Positions 53,575 to 64,000 of a DNA stretch of 64,000 nucleotides are shown piece after piece (the stretch's first letter is position 1; every line of letters starts with the position of its first letter). The stretch covers positions 123,442,376-123,506,375 of the forward strand of contig NC_083342.1 in assembly GCF_019175385.1 (NCBI RefSeq), given 5' to 3'. The notes below the pieces were generated by a model. The model saw nothing but the letters and a program-made list of their open reading frames with translations, made no database searches and was not told the DNA's origin. The position numbers and the translations under genes were made by a program. Source of the DNA: Lycium barbarum (lineage: Eukaryota > Streptophyta > Magnoliopsida > Solanales > Solanaceae).

Positions 53575-56500
53575 TTAGGCAGTTTCGTGAGTGCCAGCAC
53601 CTGTCGATTCACTGGAGTTTGCAATTGGTTGATGTTTACTTGTTTGTGGCAGGTAATTATAAGCAACCACTGAAACGCCAATGGCAGCAGAGAGCCCTAT
53701 ACAACCCCATAGCCACTTCCTCTGGGTTCTTTTCCTCTGTCGCTGCTTCCGAGCAACATCTGCAGAATGTTTGAAATGAAAATTGTCAAATTGATTAAGA
53801 AATGACATCGCTTATAGTGGCACAGAAGCATATATTTTAACTATCACATTCAAAATGTTAAAATGGTAGTTTCCCAAAGCTACAAAGGACTAAGTAACAA
53901 CAATCCTGACCAAGGGTCTTTAGGCCAATAATAAATGGAAGTACGGTTGACCCAAGCTACACCAACTCCAACTGAAAAATAATTCTGACCAAGGGTCCTT
54001 AAGCCAAGAATGGCAGGCAGCTGACGAGGTAGATCTTTTGAAAAAGTTTTATAAAAAATTTCAGCTACATTAATGCTGCAAATCACGGTGCCACTTTTTG
54101 TACAAGTTAAATAAACCCTTGGCAGAAGCAATAATCCACTCCCATTCAACTTTAACCGGGGCAGAATGGATCCCAGCATTATTGTATCTTTCTCATATCA
54201 CGGGATGCACCTTAATTTAAGGAAACTTCTAATCGAACAGATGTGTGTATGACTATAAATGAAGCTTGTACTAGCTCAGAAGTATTTGGCAACCATAACT
54301 TATTATATAGCAGTCTATAGAACTCTTTTTTGGTTCAAGAGTGGGGAAATAGGATGCATATTTCGTCTAAGAAGTAAGATGCCTACACATTCATCCTAGA
54401 TAGTCAGTCCTTCTCTAAATGGGATTGTAAGATTCTCAGTTTTAGGAAACTAAAGTTGAAGCAAGACCACAACAATATTATCATGAGAGCTGTCAATGTC
54501 TGGATGGTAAGGGACATTCATCAAAGTTGTTATAAGTAGCAACTACGTAGTAACAGAAGCAACACCTACCAATGATTTCCTGATTTCTCTGGGACATCTC
54601 ATGATTTACAGCCTCGTAGTATCGGAGCCTGTCTCTCAACCTTGAAATCTCCTGGTTTTTTGATTCAAGTATTGACTCTGCAGCTAGTTCAGCTTCTGCA
54701 CGAGCTTGACCTTTTCCTATTGCTTCAGCAACAAATCTTGTGACAATTACTTCCTGAGAGAGCTGCTCAATTGAAGCATTATCAAACTGCATACCACCAA
54801 TGACATCTGAAGGTGAAGGAAGTGTTAACCCTAACCCAGATAGAACATTACTGATATTCTGCCACTGACATCGCATCATATTAAGAGCATCCTCGGCAGA
54901 ATTTCTCCTTTCAATTTCCTCAAGGAGTTTAAGCCTTGTGGCACGCAGTTCCAATTCAATATTAGCGCCAGATGCAGATCCATTAAGAGATGATCCTTCC
55001 AAGGTGAAATCTGAGGTACCACCATAAAGAGCAATTAGACTCATCATAGACTTTAGGAATTACCTAGGAAAAATGACATTTTTTTGTCTAGCAGCTGTTA
55101 TAATAGAACAATTACATTCATCAGTGTACTGCAGGAATTATTTACGGAACATAACATAATTTGTCTGACAGCTATTCAAATATAGTTGAAAGCAATCCCT
55201 CCCTCCCTCTATTTTCATTCCAATGCTGACTTTTTCTTTGATCAATTATTCCAATGCCAATCTGATTTTTAAGTCAAATTAGGGGCTCAGTAGAAAAACC
55301 TTCTCTAATATCACGATTATACCTACACAACATACACTTCTCTGATCAAATCGAACCAAATCCAAGTGTAACAACAATAACTAAACCTTGAGGACAACTA
55401 ATTGTTCCCTTATATCTATCCTTAGCTTCCATTCTTTTGGTCTTAGTTTTAGTATTGAAAGACTAGAAGTCTAGACAAAATTTCCTTACATCATAACCTT
55501 TTGCATAACCCAGGGCACGGACAAACCATCTATGACGAGCTTATGTTATCCTCTATATGTTCCACACACACCCTTTGTGAATTGTTCTCATTTCTATAAT
55601 AGTTTGCTAAGTTTCTGCAATATAATTCAGCTAATTGTAACATAATTTTTTTTTTTTTGTTGAGTTGCTAAGCTTATTCTAGTCAATAATTCAGATCTAG
55701 ATAGAGGTTGCTAGGATAATCATTTTCGGTCAAACAGATACAACTCAAACCATTTCTTCTCTTTTACACCCTGCCTATAAACTAGAGCATCACAGTGACA
55801 AGTTACTCAGAGGTACCAACCTCAACAATTCTTCTTTCAATAAGAAAGCCTTAATGGTAGTCTTTACTTTTTCCCTTTCACTCGTAGTGTGGGGAAAGAT
55901 TGGACTCTAGGGGTCCTACTAATTGAGTTAAGGAAGCAAACTGTAACAACAAAATAGCATTTGAAATTCCATTGGATTTGACCGGAGTAATGTATTATAG
56001 GAATCATCCAAAAATATCAAGTCTTAACACAAAAAAAAAAAAAAAAAAACACATACTTATAATTTATTAGAGATTACAGTTCAACATAACGTAATTCCAC
56101 AGATTTGCTTAATAAAACAATAGAAACAAACATTAAATTAACAAAGAGAAGCAAAAATTATACCTTCATCGGCATCAAAGAATTCGCCTTGAGCAGACAC
56201 AATGCTACGGCAATCATTAACACTTGCAACGCTAAACACATCACATCTCGGATCCAAAAATCCCTCATCTTCTTCTTCTTCTTCAAATGAAGCTAATAAC
56301 TCCTCCTCTTTCAAATTCAAATCTAAATCAGTGTTGTCATTGTTAACTTGCTCATCAAGTTTCCGGTTGGCAAAGGCGGCACCGCCACGTCGCTTGTGGT
56401 TGACTACATAAGGAGAAGGAGAGAGGGAACCAGAAGAAGTTTCTGGAATCGGAGCTGGCTCAGGTGTTATGTACAACGCCGGTGATATATATATGTGGTT

Positions 56501-56608
56501 CGCCGCTGCAACTTCATTTCTCTCGTTTATTAGCTGTTGTTGCTTTGCGTAGGAGGATTTACGAGGTTCCAGAAGATTCTCGAAGGCTATTGCTGTATAA
56601 GTCGGCAT
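53575..56608 (-). CDS. Coiled-coil, tail-anchored plant protein, unknown function (356 aa, three exons)
   Basis: Exons 56608-56164, 55010-54570 and 53759-53575 join in phase with GT-AG borders. The N-terminal half starts MPTYTAIAFENLLEP. It is disordered, with a Pro/Ser stretch and an acidic run (LASFEEEEEDEGFLDP) near residue 110. Exon 2 is rich in heptad-like charged sequence (IELELRATRLKLLEEIERRN, AELAAESILESKNQEISRLR), predicting a coiled coil at about residues 165-290. A basic cluster (RKQRQRKRTQRK) precedes one hydrophobic segment at about 311-332 (WLWGCIGLSAAIGVSVVAY), then a 24-residue tail. This layout suggests a C-terminally anchored membrane protein facing the cytosol. I do not recognise the family. 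The full-length frame, conserved splicing and TM anchor argue for a real gene. Confidence 0.85.
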
Positions 56609-58081
56609 AATAACGGCGCCGGACGGGAATAGTACCTAGGTTTTCGACATCGGAGCTTTTCTTTCACCGCCGTAATAAGGGTTTGTTTTTCAGGAAAATG
56701 GGAAAGCAACGTGTTATATGGCGTATCCTTCAAGTCCAGCGACTTTGGAGTTATGGGGACACGTTTGGTTTGCTCTTTCTTTATATCGTGCTTTCTTTGC
56801 CTTCTTCTTCAAGAACAAGTTATGCTTTTCTCAAAAGGATTAAATTTAGAAAAATCTTTTTTCGAAGATAAATAAAAGATTTATTAATGTTAAAAAGCAC
56901 ATACGTATAAACTTATCATTTAGTTTCATCTCAACTATTCATTACTATATTTATCTACCCGAACTCTCTTTATATTAAAAAAAACACCTCCAGTGGAGAA
57001 GTCAAAATTTTGACTAAAAGGATTCAAAATAGGTGGAAGTGAATCCACGAAGAAGTCAAAGGGGGTTCAACATCTACTAAATATACATAAAAAATAAATT
57101 TAACTATATATAAACTGTATAATTTATCACCTAAGGGGGTTACTTGGCTTCACCCCTAACCTCTATGCTGAGTTGACCTCCACACACCTGTTGTCTTGAG
57201 AACAAATATTTGACCACACAATATCAAGGTGTGGAAATAATTTAGGTAGGTAAACAGAGCAATGATTAGTTGAGGTATGAAACTCGTCGAAAAGTGATAG
57301 TTTGGATGTGCTTTCTATCATTAATCATTAATTCTAAATAAAAACAATTCAGTAAGTTTTCACAAACCTAAAAAAGACCCATGAGTATTTTCTTAATGAC
57401 TAATTAAGTATGCGACTTTTTCGTCAATTTTTTGCCAAAGACTTGATTATTCAAAAATTAAAGCACACCTAATTCCAGACGCCATGTTTATTTTGTTCTC
57501 CCTGTCTCAACTTTTATTTTAAATTTTCACATGGAAATTGTCAAAAGAAAACTTCTATTAAATGTGTCACGCCTTGTAAGGATTAGGGACCACCGAATAA
57601 ATTTGAAGTTTTGTTCATAGTAAAGAGCACACATTGATAAATTTATTAATTTATCTTTTTTTTAACAAGTAATTTAGCGCAACAATATTTAGGTTGATGA
57701 AACAATCAGTTAGCATTATATTGAGATTCCTTCAATTGTCCCATCATTTTTATCATGACTTATTGGCGGTTCATATCTTTGATGCATTTATTTATTTATT
57801 ATGTCTAAAAAAAACAATTTTGTTAATCACTGCTGTGTTATAAAATAAAACTATGAAGTAAATACACAGAAGAAATATGTAGAGAGATATCAGATTATAT
57901 TACTTCTACTCTTTCAACATTGCATCTGTGCATCCCATTTATAGGAGCAACATACAAAGGAGATATTTTGGGATATTTCTAACTTAATGGATATTCACTA
58001 ATTTGGGATATTTATAACATGCTGGTATATGTACAGGTTTTAAGGGGCTGTTAGGTCACTCTGCCTAACTTAAAATGTTTT
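56609..58081. other. Intergenic region
   Basis: The right side of the coiled-coil gene promoter is followed by AT-rich sequence. No gene or element boundary can be supported. Confidence 0.4.
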
Positions 58082-58515
58082 ATTTGTGCGGATTGCCCTT
58101 CAAAAGCACTGGTCTTTAATTCCCCCCCCCCCCCCTCCCCCCCCTCCCCCCCCCCCCCTCAAATATGAGAACTTTAATTTTTATCATTTGCCTAAAAACC
58201 CATGGGTTTCGGATTTGAATCCCTGTTCAGAAAAAAAAAAAAAAAAAATTTGCAAGACAGAGATTTAGATTCGCTCTGCCTGATGGCTTGCAAAATTATG
58301 CCTTAGGCCTAACTTTGGCATTTGCATTCAAAATTCTACCTGAGGCCAAACTTTTACAAAATTCTGCCTTGCGATTTTTTTTTTTAACTAAGCCGGGATT
58401 CGAACCTCAAACCTCATACTATCAGGTGAAGTGCAAAAAGTAAGACCACCAATTTGTTGGGCAAAAAATTAAAGACCACCCCAAAATAAGGGCATTCCTG
58501 CGAATTGCCCACTTA
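58082..58515. mobile_element. Fold-back element, copy 3, with long poly-C tract
   Basis: The left arm (gcggattgcccttcaaaagc, then actggtctttaatt) and the reverse of the right arm (cgcaggaatgcccttatttt, then ggtggtctttaattttttgc) are inverted. C runs at 58123-58159 interrupt the left arm. Interior blocks (gccttaggcctaactttggc, gattcgaacctc) match copies 1 and 2. Confidence 0.7.
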
Positions 58516-59833
58516 AAATCGACGCGAATTGCCCACTTCAAAATCGACGGAATTAACTCTTGCCTCTTAATCACAAGGAACGATTAGTATTCCCTCCAAT
58601 CCTATTCTCCGCCCATAAAAATGCGATAAGATTCTACAAGCCTTTTATGTCATAGAATAAATTTCTATCTCCATCCAACTTGAAAGTAAAATCCTCCTAC
58701 ATTTTGGAATCTGTTTAATTTAAAGTTCTTTTCACCTAGACTTTTATTTTATACTAGCTCCTATGGTGCTTCACTTCACTGCTTCTCATTCTCAAGGGAT
58801 CTCGAAGATCTCTTTATTTAATTATATTCCAACTTTAATGACGAAATAATTGTTTATTTCTTTAAAGGTATTGTCACGCTATATTACGTTGCCGTAGAAA
58901 TTGATGATATTTTGTTTTCTCTTTTTGGTAAATAGATATCACGATTGGATTCTCTAAGACAATGAAACTGAGCAGTAGTCGGATAATTCGTAACACTGAT
59001 CGTCTAAAATAGGGAAGCAAATTATTAAATTTTTTAATTACTTACAATAGAGAGATGATTCTAAGATATTTTCATTTACTTAGATTTATTAAAATAAGGA
59101 AATAAAATAATTGGTATCAATATAACTTTATTTAAAGTAGTAAAAGATAACCGCATGGCCAATATAACACCTGAAATTAGTGCGAGATAAAGTTCTTTAT
59201 ACGACAACATAATCAATTAGGTTAAACTCGAATTTCATAGTTTGATTGTTGGGTTCGAATAAAAAATTCCTTTTCACATTCATGTATTCAACGTTTGACG
59301 TCTATCGTTGATGTGCACATAAAAGCAGATGCGCAGGAAATTAGTGCAATGTTAGTTGGAAAACCAAAGGCCATTTTATTTTGAATAACGTGTAAGGCCA
59401 TTTTGAAACTCCGACCTACTGTTTTTTTTGGGGGGGTCCAACTACTGGTCAAACTTGACAAAAGTGTCGAAAATGTGATTACTTCTGAACTTGATAGAAA
59501 CTTCTCCATCCAATTTACGAATTTTGACGTCGTCTCTCCTACTTTTTCCCTTTTCTTTCCGTGTATGGACATGCTCAACTTACTGAGGGCAGATATGGAG
59601 ATCGAAAATTAGAGTAGAAAGATAGTAAGTAGTCGAGTATTATCGTACTTGTTTGTGAGAGAGGCAAAGGGCTAGTCTCCTCTGCTCATCCTCTCCTTAT
59701 TTAGTTAGTATTTTCGTAGTATCTTATTCTTCAATTTTACTACTATCTATTGCTTCTTTTGCTTTATATTCATCTTGATATTTTGTTGTCATTATTTTCT
59801 TTTGAATCCTGCTTCAAATTTCACTTTTTTTAA
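58516..59833. other. Intergenic region
   Basis: No gene is supported. Overlapping frames of 96 and 69 codons on opposite strands near 59288-59612 lack family features or a promoter. Confidence 0.4.
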
Positions 59834-59936
59834 CCCGAGAATATATCGGAAACAACCTCTTTATCTCACAAAAGTAGGGGAATATCCTGCCCTCCGCAGA
59901 CCCCATTTGTGGATAACACTGAGTATGTTGTTGTTG
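59834..59936 (+). mobile_element. Diverged Au-type SINE fragment
   Basis: cccgagaatatatcggaaac, then cctgccctccgcagacccc and tgttgttgttgg match the family in order but with many substitutions. No target duplication is visible. Confidence 0.6.
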
Positions 59937-60539
59937 GACCATGGAAATGAGAGAAGTTTTGATAGTATTTGACTGGTACAAATCTCAAACCACATTTTCT
60001 AAAGAAATTTACAAGTGATAAATTCAAAATGTGGAGGTCAACTTGAATACCGCGAAATAGACAGTGAATAAAGAAGCAGGTGCTGAAGAACAAAGTGTCA
60101 CATCTCACAAGCATGTTTGCCCCTAAAGAATTTGAACCAAATCAAAATTAATTCCACCCAAGAAAAAGATACAGAAAAAAGGGGGAAAAAGGAAGATGCA
60201 GCATAAAATAATGAAGTTATATCAGAAGAAAAAAAAAAAAGAGGTTACAAAATCAAGAAAGACGGAGCACAAGATGATGTGAACTGGCGAAATCCCCCCA
60301 AATCAAAGAATAAGGAACAGACAGGACAAACTAATATTAACAAAACAGACCTTGACACCTAAGATAACGATCCTACCAAAGAACTCGCAGCTTCAACTGC
60401 AGCATGCATAGTGCATTAAGCATAAAAAGAAAGTATAAGATATTCTACTCCACTATTATACAAAATGTAATGCAAGGAATCCATACCACTCGTACGCAGA
60501 GAATCTGCAAGGGAAAGGTGAACATGCAATTAGAGCACG
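59937..60539 (-). other. 3' UTR and downstream region of the TWD40-1-like gene
   Basis: The sequence downstream (on the minus strand) of the stop at 60540 is A-rich on the plus strand and non-coding. Confidence 0.5.
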
Positions 60540-63500
60540 TCAAGAAAAATCAATCATTAGAGGCTCATCAGGAAAACTTGGTTTCTTATTTTCTGGTGCA
60601 AGTGGTGGACCCGTGGCTGAAGTCGATGGAACAATTGAGCCGGTTGTAGTTGGTTCCATAGCAGCTGAAGTTGATGGGACCAAGGCCAGAGAGTCTGAGG
60701 GCTTTTCATTAAGTGCTGGTGCAGCAGGCACAATTGCTTCAGCAGCAACTGAAGCATCTGAGTGTGATGCTTGGGACGTACTTGATTCTGCAGGAGCGGC
60801 ACCATTTTCTGGAGCAGGTACAGTAGCAGTTTCTGTTGCGGGTGCAGCAGCAGTTTCTGTTGCGGGTGCAGCAGCAGTTTCTGTTGCGGGTGCAGCACCA
60901 GTCTCTGATGCAGGTGCAGCACCAGTCTCTGATGCAGGTGCAGCACCAGTCTCTGATGCAGGTGCAGCACCAGAGTCTGGCGCAGGTGGATTACTTGATT
61001 CTGGTGTAGTTGAAGCCCCATTTTCTGATTTAGGAGGAACACCTGATTCTGATGTTGCAGTTGTGTCGCTTCCAGCTGGAACAGAACCAATTGGTGCTGT
61101 CGTTTTAGATCCTTCCAAAAGTAGTGGTTTGCCAGGTTGCGCCAAGCCCGGCTTCCCCAGAAGAGGTTTGGGTTGACCGGGATTAGGACCGTACAAAGAT
61201 GCCATACCAGGTGGCAGTATTTCAATTGGTGGCTTCTTTGCAGCATCTGCCAAACTTGTGAGCTTAGGCCCCTCGAGAGAGGCCAAAAATGCAGCTGCTG
61301 CATCAGTTTTCATTGATGGAGTGTGCTCCATCTCCTTCTGCAACGTTTTGTTCCATGCCTGGACCAAGGTTCTCATTGAAGGTCGACCATGAGCCTGAAA
61401 AAAAAAAAGAAAAAAAAAAAAAAAAGAGAGACCATTTGTAACAAATACTAAATCAAGAGATCGAATCCAAAGCAGAAGGTGGAGGCTATTAATTGAAGTG
61501 CTAATTTATAGGTCAAAACACCAATCCAACATTTAGAAAATGAAATTTTACATGTGCATGTAGTACAGCCTCAGCAAGCATCCCAGTTTCCTGCCATGCT
61601 TTCTCCATAAGTACATTGTCTCCCAAAAGTGCAGCTGCAAATGCAGCCTCCCGTCCCGCACCAACTGATATCAAGTTGTTTACCAAGTTCTGCAAAAAAT
61701 TCATTTGGCACTATGTGAGGAATTTATTCTCTTAAAATCATTTGGTAAATATACAATGAATCCTGTCGTGCAACTGATGCTATCGATCTCAAATTTCACA
61801 AGGAACGCCTATCATGTTAGCAGAGTCGAGAGGGGGGTAACAGAATATACTAGAAGCAGAAAAACTGAAAGATCCTTTGAATTTGACTGCTTTCTTTATC
61901 AGACCCAGAAGCATGGGAAAAAAATATAACGTAGAAATGTAAATCAATGGTTAATCATCTAGGTTAAATTAATTTAAATCTGATAGCATAGATGATCAAT
62001 TCAGACTTGGGGAAGATCATTATCAAGGGATAAGGTATAAAGGAGCCAAGAGCCAGTTAGTAAAGTTCAAATGTATATGAGGATCTGAAACAAAAGCAGA
62101 AAAGAAGCAGGCGACATACTCAATGTCGACCGTCGAGAGTCAAGCTGCCAGAAACGAGGATGGAGTTCACAATCAAGCTATTTCTTTGCCTAACTCTACT
62201 GTCCAGTTTCGATCCTGTTAGTTGGGACACACTTATGACATTGCCCAGAACTAAAGCACTAGCTATGGTCCAGTGTTGGACAATGGATAGGTCATATTCT
62301 AGTTATACATATGCTAGCTCATTCATGATTTAAGCTAATTTTACAGCTCATTGTCAAGTTAGGACACTCTGTAAGTCCTAGTAGCTTTTATGTTTTGCAC
62401 CTCCTGTTATTTTCACATTGTGAAGGCTTTATTTGAGAAAATTCATAAAATGAGCTACTAGGTACCCTGCCTAATAGATTTACTAAAAAAAAGGGCCGTG
62501 TCAATGAACCAATTGGAAACAAAACAAGTGACATACACTGAGTCGTGTTAACTCCCCATGATTTGCAAGCCGTAAAGCAACACCTCTTAATTCCTGACCT
62601 CGTAGAGCTCCCTTTATAGAACCAGCAGCAGCTAGTCTTTTAAGAGCTTCACGAGCAATATCAGCTTGTGCTGTAGCATCTGCAGCATCAATGAGATCCA
62701 TAAACTCCTTGGCAAATTTAACTACTCCTTGAACAGCATCAACAACATTTTCCTTCTTTTTTGTCATGTTCATCAGATCGTTCAGATCCAATCCAACAGT
62801 TTCTTGCCCAATATCTCTGCTGTTGCTCATTGTTAGAAGGCACTGAAGTGCTCTTTTCAAATCAGTGCTCTGCAAGGCCAGATCAAACTCTAGCCTCTTG
62901 GATATTCCAGGTAAATGAAGTGCTTCAGTAGCATAACCCATCCCAAGCATAAATTGCGCTAAATCATCATGGTGTTCTCTGCCAAGTCTACTGGCCCATT
63001 TTACAGCACTAACAGCATCTCCATAAGCTGCCAAACATCGGCAACGGATACCAGGGTGGCTAAGGGATATTGCATGAGCACACATGTATCTATCAACTAG
63101 CCAAAGAACACCATCTCGAACACCTACAATAATAAGAGGTCCAACTGGACGTGTTTGCTCTGCAGGAAAACGAGTGACAGCTACTGCAACCCCACCACCA
63201 CCAACTGCCACCTCACTAGCTTTACGAGCTTCCATCTCCTTGAGCACACTCGATGGATCACCATCAACTTTTGACTGCCTAGGCAATGACAGAAATGGAG
63301 GAATAGAGGGCGCATGCTGAAAAGAAGCCAACCGCACAACTTGTAGCATTGGGGGTCTCAATGCTATCCTCTCTTGTGGATTTGTTTGTTGATTGTCGAC
63401 TGTTATCAAGGCTAATTCTCCATGTTCAGCAATAGCTCTTGACTGTGCCTCTTTAAGTTTCATTTCCTCTTTTCTTCGTTTTGATTCTATGTCAATAAGC

Positions 63501-64000
63501 GCAACCCCAGCATCCACAAAAACACACTCAACGGTAGTAGGAGTAGCAACAAATAACTGCCTTCGCTGCCAAACTGCCCCAGTGGCAAAAGGAATTGCCA
63601 CATCCCCCAAGTATCTAAACTGTGGACGCAAAGAACATATGACAATGTGCTGCGGATAACCAAAAGCACAATACTCAACTGTTTGGTCCCATGCTGTCCA
63701 ATCTGGTTGAGGAAGAAGACCACCCACTGGTTGAAATGTTTCCCAGCTGTATAATTGGAAGTTCTGAGGTGCTGCTTCAGCTGCAGATCTTTGAGAACCG
63801 TCTTCCATGGTGCTAAATGAAGATACAGAACTACCTCCAAAGCCTGATAATGGCATAGACTGAATTGTTGAAATTGCTGAAGCAGCAGCAGGACTAACCC
63901 TTCGAGAAGTTCGATAGGCCACACCAAGTAATGCCCCTCCATGCAAGCCAATAACTGGTTCACTCCGGCTTCCCACCGACTTCATTAATACATTTGATGT
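60540..64000 (-). CDS. TWD40-1: TWD40-1-like TPLATE complex subunit, 3' part (runs off the window)
   Basis: The visible minus-strand exons are beyond 64000 to 62537, 61689-61552 and 61394-60540 (stop TGA at 60540-60542). They join in frame (LTRLS/NLVNNLISVGAGREAAF and EAVLHAH/AHGRPSMRTLVQAWNKTL). The protein shows YGDAVSAVKWASRLGREHHD, QFMLGMGYATEALHLPGISK and LQSTDLKRALQCLLTMSNS, the alpha-solenoid after WD40 propellers. The low-complexity tail is Ala/Pro/Glu/Thr-rich, with 10-residue repeats. This matches the large plant transducin/WD40 protein TWD40-1 (Arabidopsis At3g50590 type), a subunit of the TPLATE complex that drives clathrin-mediated endocytosis at the plasma membrane. N-terminal WD40 repeats lie outside the window. 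The assignment rests on remembered sequence. Confidence 0.88.
60833..60990 (-). repeat. 30-bp coding tandem repeat (SETGAAPA / TETAAAPA)
   Basis: About five copies of a 30-bp unit encode APASETGA or APATETAA decapeptides in the C-terminal tail. The array stays in frame, so it varies the length of a disordered segment. Confidence 0.9.

Noticed and set aside
60557..61303. A 248-codon frame and a 187-codon opposite-strand frame in the TWD40-1 tail
   Set aside because: Both are shadow frames of the repetitive coding sequence of the real minus-strand exon.
62501..62536. Continuation of the large TWD40-1 exon to an in-frame stop at 62501
   Set aside because: A GTATGT donor at 62536 and clean in-frame joining to the next exon show this is intron read-through.

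Overview
This is nuclear DNA of a flowering plant, most likely a member of the Solanaceae. The genes are intron-rich and AT-rich, spaced kilobases apart, and separated by nested transposable elements. Several repeats look like nightshade SINE families (TTG-tailed Au/TS type and tRNA-derived SolS type). The species cannot be fixed from the sequence alone.

Genes, left to right. A small basic protein of unknown function lies at 8927-9259 (-). A six-exon DUF300/TMEM184 (LAZ1-like) membrane protein lies at 17381-25104 (-). A broken fragment of a chloroplast-type DEAD-box RNA helicase (RH3-like) lies at 28613-28978 (+). An intronless mitochondrial-type PPR protein lies at 29279-30190 (-). A complete 13-exon mitochondrial NADPH:adrenodoxin oxidoreductase (MFDR) lies at 42155-49511 (+). 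Two intron-containing elongator tRNA-Met(CAT) genes lie at 50805 and 51602 (+). A three-exon coiled-coil, tail-anchored protein of unknown function lies at 53575-56608 (-). The 3' part of a TWD40-1-like TPLATE-complex subunit runs off the right edge (60540-64000, -). These are unrelated housekeeping genes and do not form a cluster.

Mobile DNA. From 410 to 3961 is an old inverted-repeat element that now holds a decayed CACTA transposon, a retrotransposon LTR with its primer-binding site, and a SINE. A hAT-like element with an exact 8-bp target duplication is at 5849-6852. A gag-protease-only LTR retrotransposon is at 12086-15382. Inverted-repeat elements lie at 22101, 26099, 27059 and 31671. 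From 33447 to 42095 is an inverted-repeat element with 114-bp tandem repeats. It is split by a 6.4-kb LTR retroelement at 33970-40351 with an exact 5-bp target duplication.

The most unusual structure is in that last element. Its primer-binding-site-proximal LTR (36937-40351) is a giant palindrome with two arms of about 1.3 kb, and its internal region carries a reverse-strand 5S rRNA-derived block that keeps A-box and C-box sequence. The host inverted-repeat element ends only about 50 bp before the MFDR start codon. Also notable are a 5.8S/ITS2 rDNA fragment at 16731-16864 and an apparently perfect 485-bp tandem duplication that copies the 3' end of a tRNA gene.
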